DNA of 64,000 nucleotides, taken from an uncultured Flavobacterium sp. (lineage in GTDB: Bacteria > Bacteroidota > Bacteroidia > Flavobacteriales > Flavobacteriaceae). The translations under genes were made by a program, and so were the position numbers. Of this stretch, positions 25,927-36,300 are shown one piece after another. The notes beneath the pieces were generated by a model, which saw nothing but the letters and a program-made list of their open reading frames with translations, had not been told where the DNA came from and searched no databases. The stretch covers positions 111,676 through 175,675 of the forward strand of contig NZ_OY730239.1 in assembly GCF_963422545.1 (NCBI RefSeq). The letters are read 5' to 3'. Position 1 is the stretch's first letter, and every line of letters starts with the position of its first letter.

Positions 25927-26493
25927 ATGAAACAACTAATTACACTAACTTTTTTTCTATTAACCCTTACTGCATTTGCCCAAAAACCATGCGAATACAG
26001 CACCAATGTAACAGATTCAATTGGTACTTATAAAATAACAAACGAATATTTAATCAGCGAGAAAAACTTTGGGGGAAAAATCAGTTATGTTTTCTTTTCA
26101 TTGGCTCAGACTGATGGTTTACCAACCTTAAATCTACAATTGATTCAAAAAAGCAAAGACTTTATAAAAGCTAATTGTTTTGACAAAAACTCAAAAGTAT
26201 TTTTACAATTAGAAAATGGTAAAATCGTGACTTTGCTTCACATTGACCAGGAAAACTGTGGAACTCTTGTGCGCGATGATAAAGGTTTTGACAATCGAAT
26301 TCAAACCGGAATTTTTATGTTTATGAAAGATAATTTCGAAGAACTAAAAAAATCTCCTGTTTCTATTATGAGAATAAAATACCTGACAGATGTTGAAGAT
26401 TATATTGTAAAAAGCGAATTAACATCTGAATTAAATGGCAAAGTTTTCCATCCCAATACTTATTTTATGGAAAACATCAGGTGTGTTGAATAA
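25927..26493 (+). CDS. secreted hypothetical protein (188 aa)
   Basis: A Sec signal peptide (MKQLITLTFFLLTLTAFAQ) precedes a soluble beta-rich domain with four Cys (KPCEYS, ANCFDK, ENCGTL, IRCVE), possibly forming disulfides in the periplasm. I do not recognise the family. The ATG at 25927 is used rather than an in-frame codon at 25906 because the signal peptide starts there and the earlier codon overlaps the methyltransferase. The gene is last in its run and ends back-to-back with the convergent dipeptidase gene with no base between their stop codons. Confidence 0.78.
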   Translation: MKQLITLTFFLLTLTAFAQKPCEYSTNVTDSIGTYKITNEYLISEKNFGGKISYVFFSLAQTDGLPTLNLQLIQKSKDFIKANCFDKNSKVFLQLENGKIVTLLHIDQENCGTLVRDDKGFDNRIQTGIFMFMKDNFEELKKSPVSIMRIKYLTDVEDYIVKSELTSELNGKVFHPNTYFMENIRCVE

Positions 26494-27165
26494 TTACTTA
26501 CAATCCCATTTTTGATTGGAAACTTTATCGTTTAAACCTGTTTTTAAATTATAATGCCACCACTCAGAGTCAAATGAATTAAAACCATTTCGTATCATTA
26601 CACGCTTAAGATACTTTCTGTTTGATCGTACTGATACTGGAAATTTTTTATAATTATGACTTGCCTGAATCCCAAAAAAATCAAAAGAAGTTCCCATTTC
26701 GAGTTCTTCTCCTTTAGCATTCACTAAAGTAATATCTACGGCTCCTCCTCTATTATGGATGGAGCCTTTTTTTGGATCTGCCACATACTCAGGGTTCGAA
26801 ACAATTTCCCACATTTTTTTCTGAATAGACAAAGGTCGATAACAATCGAACAGTTTTATTTTACACCCTTGTTTCATAAATTCCTTATTGGCCGCAATTA
26901 ATGCTTTTACTGTTTTATAGCGCAACATACATTCGGCACAATCATAAACCTTTGCTTTCAAAAAATTATCTTCAGTCGCATACTTCATATCATAAATAAA
27001 GTCCTGACTGTAGTCTTTTAAATTTACAAAAGTGGTATCATCAATTTGATTTTTTACAGGTTCTGCATAAGCTTTGTTTTGTGCTTTCGCAGAAATTACA
27101 CAGAAAAAAAAGACAAGAAAAAATAAAGACTGAAAATATGAAATTGAGTTTGTTTTTATTTTCAT
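26494..27165 (-). CDS. D-alanyl-D-alanine dipeptidase (VanX/DdpX family, M15D)
   Basis: A 223-residue secreted Zn peptidase with a signal peptide (to about residue 28, VISAKAQ). The M15 zinc motif is GSIHNRGGAVDITL (His near 133, Asp near 140) and the catalytic Glu and third ligand are in SEWWHY near residue 199. VanX-type enzymes hydrolyse D-Ala-D-Ala; in bacteria without vancomycin resistance genes they recycle peptidoglycan dipeptide. No vanH/vanA is nearby, so a housekeeping role is inferred. Start: ATG at 27165. The stop codon directly abuts that of the convergent gene. Confidence 0.93.
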   Translation of the reverse strand: MKIKTNSISYFQSLFFLVFFFCVISAKAQNKAYAEPVKNQIDDTTFVNLKDYSQDFIYDMKYATEDNFLKAKVYDCAECMLRYKTVKALIAANKEFMKQGCKIKLFDCYRPLSIQKKMWEIVSNPEYVADPKKGSIHNRGGAVDITLVNAKGEELEMGTSFDFFGIQASHNYKKFPVSVRSNRKYLKRVMIRNGFNSFDSEWWHYNLKTGLNDKVSNQKWDCK

Positions 27166-27359
27166 TGTAAAAGTTTATTGTAAGCAGTAATTTTTATTCT
27201 AAGTAGTAAATATAATTAGAAATATAATTTCTATTACAACTAATTATAATTGAATTTTAAAAAAGATTATTATTAAAAAAATAAACCCAAAATGAGTCCT
27301 AAATCATTTACTAACTCTATAAAATACATTCCCTTTTTTTGTATGTTTGAAAAAAAAAT

Positions 27360-28181
27360 ATGCTAGAAGCGTTTTCATCTGTTTTAAACAATTATAAAAA
27401 CAAAATTAAAAATCCATTTTTCGGAACTTTTGTTGGTGTATGGCTAATTAGAAACTGGATACTAGTGTATTCCATTTTTAGTTTTGATAAAGAATATAAA
27501 ATGCAAAATAAAATTGATTACATCAATAAATATTTTGAAAAGAAACTTTTTTGGAATGAATTTATTATTAACGTCTGTATTTCTTTTTCTGTTTTAGGTA
27601 TTACTTATTTATTATTAGCTGGGTCAAGGGTGCTGACTGATTTCTATTATAAGATTCTTGAGCCAAAAATAATTGTATATTTTGACAAAAATGCAATATT
27701 AACTCAAACAGAAAAAATTAAATTAGAAAAGAAAATTACACTTTTAACTAGTAAGAATAACATTATTGTAGAAGAATTAAGTCAAAGTGAAAACAGTTTT
27801 AGAATTCAAACTAATAAGATTGAAAAACTAACAAAAAAAATAGAAACTGATGAAAATTTATATTTGGATAAGCTAAAACTTAGCAACGAAAAAATTAAAT
27901 TATTAGAAGAACGCAATTTGTTTTTTTTAGAACTAGAAGATTATTTTGAAGAAATTATTGTTAGTCTGAATCGAGAGCAAAAGTTAGCCATAATTGGATT
28001 CACAAAGAAACTTAAAGAGCAGAGTACTCCGTTTCTTGTAAAGCAAGAGATTTTTATTAATAATGGTTTTGTAGTTCAAAGTCAAATAAAATCTAATGCA
28101 ACTAATAGTAGTTTTTCATTTTATGGTAATTTATTCATAAAATATTGTAAAGTAAAAATAGACAATAACACATTTATATAA
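27360..28181 (+). CDS. orphan two-helix membrane protein with coiled coil
   Basis: A 273-residue protein without signal peptide and with unknown function. The N-terminus has an amphipathic stretch, then KNPFFGTFVGVWLIRNW leading into TM1 (about 22-42), TM2 at about 69-90 (INVCISFSVLGITYLLLAG), a Lys/Glu-rich coiled coil at 115-190, and a C-terminal domain at 195-273 (LNREQKLAIIGFTKKL). Its GC content (about 22-24% in the lines I counted) is far below the neighbours, suggesting transfer. It stands alone between convergent genes. The layout is reminiscent of phage-exclusion membrane proteins such as SieB, but that is a guess from architecture only. Start: ATG at 27360. Confidence 0.75.
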   Translation: MLEAFSSVLNNYKNKIKNPFFGTFVGVWLIRNWILVYSIFSFDKEYKMQNKIDYINKYFEKKLFWNEFIINVCISFSVLGITYLLLAGSRVLTDFYYKILEPKIIVYFDKNAILTQTEKIKLEKKITLLTSKNNIIVEELSQSENSFRIQTNKIEKLTKKIETDENLYLDKLKLSNEKIKLLEERNLFFLELEDYFEEIIVSLNREQKLAIIGFTKKLKEQSTPFLVKQEIFINNGFVVQSQIKSNATNSSFSFYGNLFIKYCKVKIDNNTFI

Positions 28182-28244
28182 TTATAATATTTAAAATCTC
28201 AGACTTGTCTTGAACATTTAGATAATATATAAGTTTTCGAGTGA

Positions 28245-29348
28245 TTATATCTCTCCAGTCATTAAAATATTTTCTTTCACACCTTTGTTTTTTAACATCC
28301 TGAAGTGCGAACGTACGGCATGATAAAAAGGATATGAAGTATAAGGAAGATCATATTCTCCGGCATAACGTTTTATTATTGGCGTGATATAAGGATAATA
28401 GGTATGCCCAACTCCCGGAAAAAGATGATGCGCCACATGATGCGTAAAACCTCCGTATAAAAAATTAGCCAATTTACTGTCTGTACTAAAATCTTTAGTC
28501 ACAATCATTTGATGCATTGCCCATGTTGCCGAAAGATTTCCCTCTTCGTCCGTTCCCGGAAAATGAGCATCTTCATCTACATGAGTCGATACGAGAGCTA
28601 CAACTCCAAGCATACTTCCGCATAAGTGCATAGCAAACCAACCTACTAGAACTATATACCAAGGTTGATGAAGCAACATCATCGGGATAAAAAGCAAATA
28701 AAAAAGATTGATCACTTTTGCAGCAAACATTTTATAGATTTCATTTGTCGGAATTTTATCTATTACTTTTTTTATATAATTGTCTTTCTTTCCAAAAAAG
28801 TCATTGAAGTCTCTGATGTAAATCCAATTCAAACTATAAAACGGATAAATAAGCCACATATAAATATGCTGATATTTATGATAATCAAACAATGGGCTAT
28901 TTGGAAAAATCCTGATAATATCACTCTGTTTTATATCTATATCCCAATCCGGAACGTTTGGATAAGCGTGATGAAGATTAATATGTCTGCGTGTCCAAAG
29001 CCAATGATTGCCACCAAAAAGTTCCAGTATGTACATAAACCACTCGTTATGTTCTGATTTTTTAAAAAGTGCTCCATGAGCCGCATCATGAAAGGCATTT
29101 ATAAAAAGTACAATCATAGTAATACCGCACAAAATATAAAAGAGAAACAATAAAGGCGTACTGTTTCCGAACAACAAAATACAAGTGTAAAATAAAAAGA
29201 AAAGAATTACCAGCCCCAGAGACTTAATAATATTGAATTGATACAAGGATGAGTTTTGTAAAATGGTTTCATTCACTTCTGTGCGCATCTTTTTAAAAAA
29301 ATCATCAGTACCAGCTTTTAGATAAACCGGGCGTTTTAATTTTTCCAT
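28245..29348 (-). CDS. membrane fatty acid desaturase
   Basis: A 367-residue di-iron acyl-lipid/acyl-CoA desaturase. Three histidine boxes are present: HDAAHGALF near residue 88, HINLHHAYPN near 124, and HVAHHLFPG near 308. Four hydrophobic segments lie near 42-60, 63-82, 205-222 and 228-248. Such enzymes adjust membrane fluidity by introducing cis double bonds. The exact position specificity cannot be read. It is monocistronic, with a good TAnnTTTG box upstream. Start: ATG at 29348. Confidence 0.92.
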   Translation of the reverse strand: MEKLKRPVYLKAGTDDFFKKMRTEVNETILQNSSLYQFNIIKSLGLVILFFLFYTCILLFGNSTPLLFLFYILCGITMIVLFINAFHDAAHGALFKKSEHNEWFMYILELFGGNHWLWTRRHINLHHAYPNVPDWDIDIKQSDIIRIFPNSPLFDYHKYQHIYMWLIYPFYSLNWIYIRDFNDFFGKKDNYIKKVIDKIPTNEIYKMFAAKVINLFYLLFIPMMLLHQPWYIVLVGWFAMHLCGSMLGVVALVSTHVDEDAHFPGTDEEGNLSATWAMHQMIVTKDFSTDSKLANFLYGGFTHHVAHHLFPGVGHTYYPYITPIIKRYAGEYDLPYTSYPFYHAVRSHFRMLKNKGVKENILMTGEI

Positions 29349-29375
29349 AACAGGTATTGCTAGAAATTGTTATAT

Positions 29376-29383
29376 CAAATTTA
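29376..29383 (-). promoter_or_regulatory. putative -7 box of the desaturase gene
   Basis: On the minus strand TAAATTTG, a perfect TAnnTTTG, is 28 bp before the start codon. No good TTG at -33 is seen. Confidence 0.45.
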
Positions 29384-29517
29384 ACCAAAAAAAAATTAAA
29401 ACACATTATTTCAATACATTACATATTAATAAATAACAATTAAAGTCAATCTTAAAGCAAAATATACTTTTAAATGAAGCAATTAAAAAATACCATTTTT
29501 TTAGTCCGATAAAAAGC

Positions 29518-29551
29518 GAAGCCACCTCAATATGAGGTTTAAAATGGCTTC
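29518..29551 (-). terminator. stem-loop terminator after the porin gene
   Basis: GAAGCCA/TGGCTTC outer stem with CCTCA/TGAGG inner stem; on the minus strand followed by GCTTTTTATC. It lies 96 bp past the stop of the minus-strand gene. Confidence 0.65.
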
Positions 29552-29646
29552 ACTTTCCTTTTTTTATTCTAAATTAATTATGCTTATAAAATTAAATTTT
29601 ATAGTCTACACAACCTTTGTTTTTAGAATAAAATCCTACTAAGTAA

Positions 29647-30288
29647 CTAATAAAAAAAACAACCAATCGTTATTTGAAAAACCCTATTCTTCATATCCTT
29701 ATTAATGAAATGATTTGCATCTCCTTCTTTAAAAACATTAGAATAAGAAATATTATATCTTAAGTCTGTATAAAATTTATTTTTAAGTTGATAACCCAAT
29801 CCAAGATTCACAGAAGTATCTACGCCCGTTGAATAATCTTTTAAATCAAAACTATCCTGATTTTCATACCCTAAAAAATTATCCTGATACTTATTATTAG
29901 CTTTTAAAAGTATTCCTAGTTGAGGCCCGACTTGCACACTTAATCCTTCTATTACATAATATTTTAGCATTATGGGAATGTTCAGGTAGTTTAATTTAAT
30001 AGTACTTCTAAAGTTAGAATTTGTTACATCTATATCAGAAAAGGAAGTTTTTGTTCCTTGTTGACTGTACAACAATTCCGGTTGAAGCGAAAAGTTTTTC
30101 GCTAAAGGAATTTCGACCATAAGACCAGTCGTAAATCCCGCTTTGGTTGACGAATTCAATTCACTTTCATCAAAAGTAAGGCTCGATAAATTTAAACCGG
30201 CTTTTACTCCTAATTTTACTTTTTGTGTTTGAGCTATAACAGTCACACTTAAAAATAGTGTACACAAAATTAGCATCGATTTTTTCAT
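29647..30288 (-). CDS. outer-membrane beta-barrel protein (porin/PorT family)
   Basis: A 213-residue protein with a Sec signal peptide (MKKSMLILCTLFLSVTVIAQ) followed by about eight alternating beta-strands (VKLGVKAGLNLSSL, FSLQPELLYSQQG, LNIPIMLKYYV, LGLGYQLKNKFYTDLRYNI). It ends in the barrel-closing ITIGCFFY with a terminal aromatic, typical of outer-membrane insertion. The 'porin family' label does not define a substrate. It is 70 bp downstream of the M4 protease gene on the same strand, with a hairpin between them. Start: ATG at 30288. Confidence 0.85.
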   Translation of the reverse strand: MKKSMLILCTLFLSVTVIAQTQKVKLGVKAGLNLSSLTFDESELNSSTKAGFTTGLMVEIPLAKNFSLQPELLYSQQGTKTSFSDIDVTNSNFRSTIKLNYLNIPIMLKYYVIEGLSVQVGPQLGILLKANNKYQDNFLGYENQDSFDLKDYSTGVDTSVNLGLGYQLKNKFYTDLRYNISYSNVFKEGDANHFINKDMKNRVFQITIGCFFY

Positions 30289-30310
30289 AGCATTTATTTG
30301 TTTTAAGAAT

Positions 30311-30337
30311 GGTAGCTCTCAAAAAATGAAAGCTACC
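30311..30337 (-). other. hairpin between M4 protease and porin genes
   Basis: GGTAGCT and AGCTACC form a short stem around AAAATGAAAG-rich loop sequence, with no downstream T-run. It may be a weak processing or attenuation hairpin. Confidence 0.4.
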
Positions 30338-30358
30338 CTATTTCTATCTGTAATTTTG

Positions 30359-33300
30359 TTATTTCTTAATAATCTTAGCTGTATATTTCTCCTCTTTTAC
30401 ACTGCATTCTAAAATATAAACTCCAGGACTTAATCCGCTTACATTTATATTCGATGGCATACTTGCATACGTTTTACTCCATACTGCATTACCATCCATT
30501 GCATAAATTTTGATTTGCACCTCTCCTTTAATTTTGTCTGCTAAAAAGATATTTACATGATCAACGGCTGGGTTTGGGAACACTCTGAAAGAGTTTGTTA
30601 TTTTCCCCAGAAGCATACCTTTTGAATCAAATGGGGCCGAAATACTATTACATCCATTAGTATTAGTTACTTGAAGACTATAATTTCCTTCCCAAATTGT
30701 GATTATAGATTTTTCAGTTGCATTTGGTATAGGTCTATCGTTTAAAAACCATTGATACGAAGCTGCCTCTGCTGAAGCTGTTAGTTTTTTATTATCAACA
30801 ACCTGAATTTCAGGTACAATTTTGTTCTCAAGGATTGAAATAGTAGTACTAAAAGTTTTACCAATTCCATTTTCATTATAAACCGTTACAAAATACTTTC
30901 CACTTTCCTTTGTAACATAAGTTGGTTCCGTTGAGCCATCAAACCATTCGTAAGATTTATAGTTACCAGGATTTAAAACAACTTCAGGACCACAAACAGC
31001 TCCACTTACTAAATCAGATTCAAAAATATCAAAGGCCGCAGTTATCTTTTCTGTAAGTGTACATCCGTTTTTCATCACTATTGTTACTGAATAATCTCCT
31101 GCTTTATTTATTTCAATAGCATTAGAAGTATCGCCTGTATTCCATTTGTATGAAGCGACCTCTAACTTCTTAGTACTAAAATTAGTTTGAGCATCAACGT
31201 ACAAACTTTTGCCTGCATATCCATGAATTATTGGACTGTCAAATATTTTAAACTCTGATGATGATCCTTGATATATATAGTTTTTTATTTTGTTGTTTTG
31301 TTGAATTACATCATTTTCCAATTTTGCAATAACATTAAATACATGAGAATCACCGCTTGCATCCAATTTAAGTTGTTTTTTGAAAACATATTCTATGCTT
31401 CCACCAATGGGAATTCCAGCTTCAATGGTTTCTGAAATAGTTTCAAGTGTGTTGCCATATTCTAAATCTAATTGAATAGCCTTTTCTTGAATTGCAATTT
31501 GTCCCTCATTAGTCAGCTTCACTTTAAATTCAGATCCGCCACATATATCTTTTGGCGACAATATTTGTACTGATACATCTAAAACGGGATCACTAATTAC
31601 CTTTAAATCATCTAAAACCATATAAGAATATCCACCTGCTTTAGCATGTCTAAATCGCAACATTACAGATTTTCCTGTATATTTATTTAAATTCACTACT
31701 CCTTTTTGCCATTCGGTGTCTGCATAATTTCCTTGTTTATAGCTGCTCCATACTTCATTCCATTCACCTCCTGTAGTTTTAATATCTACAATAAAAGCAT
31801 CGTTGAAATTACTTTGTAATGCATAATAAAACTCTAAAGCGGTTACATTTTCAGATAATTTATATAGTGGAGATATTAATTCTCCATACATGGCGTAACC
31901 TTCAAGTTGACTGTAAAGCATCGTTGCAGAAGTATCTCCTGTATGATCTGTCTTTGGGAGACTTAGATTTACATTATCAGGTTTAACAACCACTTTCCAC
32001 GGATAATTTTCATCACTTTGATTTGAAGCAAATCCATTTGATCCAAATAGTGAACCCTCAGGTACATTTGAAAAAGTTTCAATATCTAAATTCGGTGCTT
32101 TTGCAATAACCTCAAAAGCTCCTGTAAGAGTTTCTGCCAATTCTTTTGGCTGTCCGTCTATAATTATTTTTACATTAATTTGATAATTTCCTGCCGCTAA
32201 TTGTGGAATACCGTCTATTTTATAAACAATAGTCTGATATTGAAAAATTTGACTATTTCTTTCCAACGCAATTGGTTCCCCTACGGCTTTACCATTTTGG
32301 GTAATTTGATATTCAATCGTAGCTTTATTAATTGTATTATAAGATAAATTCTTTGCACTTATAAAAAATTCGTGAGAAGGTGCATCTTCATAGACATTTT
32401 CTGCTACACTTAAATTAGACAGCTTCAAATAATCGGCTGTATCTTTAATCTGAATATTATCTACTGCAAAACCACTGGCAAATAATCCATTATCATTATG
32501 TTGAAATGCCACAAGAACACAAGATTTTCCTGCATACGGGCTTAAATCTACATGATATTCAATCCAATTATTGATATATGGCATTTGAAATATTGTTTTC
32601 CAGGTTTCACCACCATCTGTACTTACTTTTACGTATCCATCTGAAAGCCCCGAACCATCTCCAAAACCATCAAATGTTAAATGTGCCTCTTTATATTTAC
32701 TCAAATCAAATACAGGAGAGATTAACATATCATTTGAAGAGTCACAATTACATTTATCATCGTTACTTGCCATAAAATGTGTGTGATCTTTTATGCGCCA
32801 TCCTGGAGAATCTAAATCAGTACTTAATCCATGTTTCCACCCGCCACTATTTTTGTTTTCAGAAGTTCTCCATCCTTTATATTTGGTCACATCTTCAAAA
32901 TCCATTAGATACGGAAGTACAGCTGCTTTCATGTCTTCATTATTCCAATTATTATAATGAACTGTAAAGGAATTGTTTTGTGGTTTAACATCCTTAGTCA
33001 CATCTTCAGGAAAAACAGAAATCATAATTGTATTCTCACCAATGGTTTTTAAATCAATATTTGGGATAGAATAGCTTATAGTATCTCTAAATTTAGTAAA
33101 CGCTAATACTGCTTTTTCATTTTTTGAAAAAACTTCATTTTTTGCACCATCAAGAATTTTAACTGCAACATTAACCTGTTCACCAGTTGTTGGGAAATTA
33201 TTAATGATTTTAGCACTTAATGTTACATTATTATTGTTAATTGTACATGTACCAGCGTCTACTTTTGCTGCTATAACTTCTAAATCATAAGGTGCATCAC

Positions 33301-36300
33301 TTACCAGAACATTGTCTATAAAAGCCCCTAAAAAGCCATCGTAACGATTATCCGTTTTTACTCGAAAACGAATAGCTGCTTTTTTACCTGCAAGTTCATT
33401 TAAACGCATTTTAAACGGTTCTTTATTATAATTAGGATCCATTCCGGTAAACCAGGGGCCTGATACTAAATTATTGTGATGTAAAGTTTCAGAATAATCC
33501 ACTGCCATAACTTTTTTCCAATTTTGTCCTTTATCTTCAGAATATTCAATGATTAAACCATCATAACCTTTATCAAAATAATAATTCATATCAAACTCCA
33601 CATATGGAGAGGTAATATTTGTAAAATCAAATATTGGCGATTCTAATGTAAAATCAGCATTTAGAGCCATTCTTTCAGTAGAATTAGCTGTGTTTACAGT
33701 ACCCCACCAATATTTCGATTTGGTATCCCTAAATGAATTGACGTTTTTCTGCCATACAAATTTTTGATTTGTAAGTATTGATTTTGAGTACCATCCTCCG
33801 GGTGTTCCATCAAAATCCTGTTGATATGGAAATTGAGTTACAATACCACTGTAAACAGCATTTATTGCATTGTTATTAGCTGTGACAGGATCTTGGCTGT
33901 AGGATACAAAAGCTTCATACGTGTGCACGCCGGCTACAGATAAATCAATACTGCTATCAAAAGGAATTGTCATTTCTGAGTTCATTTTAAAAACATTGAC
34001 TAGTATAATCTCTTTCCAGACCGTTTCGCTTCCGGGAATCGTATTTTGATATCCTACTTTTAACTGAGATCCGGCCTGTATGTCCTGGCAGCCTAAATTA
34101 TAAATAGTAATCGCTAATGGATGATTTGCAGACAATATTCCGCCGGAATACTCCGGAAGATTTAATTCCATGACTTTAAGATCAAAATCTTTTGGCGCAA
34201 AAGGAACTACAAAACTAGAAACAAAAGAAACTCCATCTTTTGTACCAAATTCCTGAATAGGTTTAAAATCAAGTTTAACTTCTACATAATTTAAAATATT
34301 TACACTTGCTGTATAAGGAAGTTTGTCTTGAATTTTTATAATTGTTTCTTCGCCTGACGCCAAATCTTTAGTGAAATTAATAGTACCATTGTTGGTGTAA
34401 ATAGTATTCAACTTGGCACCAAAACCAGGTGTCATTAATCTTAGTTTATAATTTAAACTCTCATTTGCCTTAATTACAGTAGATCCTGTATTTTTAATTT
34501 TAACATAAAAAGGTTCGTCTCCTTTTAAAGAACCACAAATAGCAGAAGGTTTTTCAACTGAAACAATTGTTATTTGCTTATCTGCAAAAGCAGCTCCGAT
34601 ACCGATAGCGTACCATGCATTTGTAACTTGTTTGTATTCTTCAGAACCTAATCCGTATAAATCTTCTACAACCATTAAAGTTGCCTGGCGCATATTGCTA
34701 AAGTTTGAAGAAGGAGATAAATACTCGGTTAGCGTGATATAGGCAATTTTCTCTGCTTTAGCAAGACCAATTGCTTTAACATTGTAACTGTTATTGAGGT
34801 CATTTGTACCTTGACCACCTTCACTTAAAAGGTAAAACCAATAATTTGTGATCCCACTGTTAATGTGTACTCCTCCATTGTCGTAAGCCGTGTTTAATGG
34901 ATTTGCCCAGTTTTTTCCTCCGTAGGTGTCCGGCTGACCTTGAGCCTTCGGATTAGACATATTTCGCATACTTCCATGTTGGTACATTTCATTACCCAGC
35001 ATCCAAATATTTTCTTTGGTCTCTTTTCCAACATAAAATTCAACAGATATACCGAAGATATCACTGAAAGATTCATTCATAGCACCTGATTCTCCACGAT
35101 AGATTAACCCCGCAGAAAATTGTGTTACAGCGTGTGTTAATTCATGTGCTGTAATGCCCAAACCAACAAAAGGTGAATTGTTGTTACCGTCTCCAAATTG
35201 AGCCCAACCACCAGTCCATGAAGCATTATCAACCTTATTGCCTAGATGTGCAAGACCAATAATTTCCATTCCTTTGTTATCGACACTATTTCGATTAAAT
35301 TTTTCTGCATAATAGTCTATCGTTTTTTGCATCCCCCAATGAATGTCTATAGCAACCTCATCATGGTTTTTATTATACAATTCACTCCAAATATTATCTT
35401 CATCAATATAATCCGTGATTACTTCATCCGAAGCATAATCTGCGTGATTCATATTTAAAGTAAACATAGGAACTTTATATTTTCCTTGTAATGCCTCTAG
35501 TCTGTAACCATCAAAATACTGTTTTGTATTAAAAGTTACTTCTCCGGCATATCGTGACTTCCCTTTCCCCTGGCTTTGACCCGGAAGGTTAACATCTCGA
35601 TTTAGATCGATGTTTAAAATTGTTTTCCCGGAATTTGCATCTACATAGATGGTCTGACTCGATTGCGGATTAGTTGCATAAATATCAAATTTCCATGCCA
35701 AGTGATACTCCTTTAATTCAGAAGAAAAATCGGGTCCAACATACACCAATTCACCTTTAGGTTTTGTGCTTATATTTTTATTAACTAAAGAACCTAATTT
35801 TTTGCTTTCCCAAATGTATTGTTTGGCATTTACCGTTTTAAGTGCATTTTCTAAAGCTGTAGCAGCATTTATTTTATAATTGTTGTTTGCAGGCATTTTT
35901 TTAGCCGAATAACCAAATGCGTCAATCTTAGTTTTATTTTCTCTAACCTTATAAATTGCACCTTCAACAGGAATAGAATTGTGCAATTGCTGATATGTTG
36001 CAAGTGTTCTGCCATGACTATCAGAAATTGATTTTAATTGCATTTTATCAGATGCAGCTAAATCAAAATCTCCTTTTTTAACTTCAAATATATTTTTCGC
36101 AGTTAAATTTGAAGATTTAGCAAATGATCTAACTTTTGTACTAACAGAATCTTTCACGTTTGTTTTCTCGATCGTATTCGTCATTTTTTGTCCAAATAAT
36201 TTTTGGCTTTGTTGCTCTAGTTTTATCACTGATTCGCTTTCTTCTGCAGAAAGCTCAGTGCCTTTTATGCTTTCTTTTTGATTCAGGAGATCGTTAGTCG

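Noticed and set aside
26494..27165. Vancomycin-resistance vanX
   Set aside because: Enzyme family fits, but no vanH, vanA or vanRS genes nearby; a recycling dipeptidase is more likely.
30311..30337. Intrinsic terminator between M4 protease and porin genes
   Set aside because: The stem is short and not followed by a T-run on the transcribed strand.
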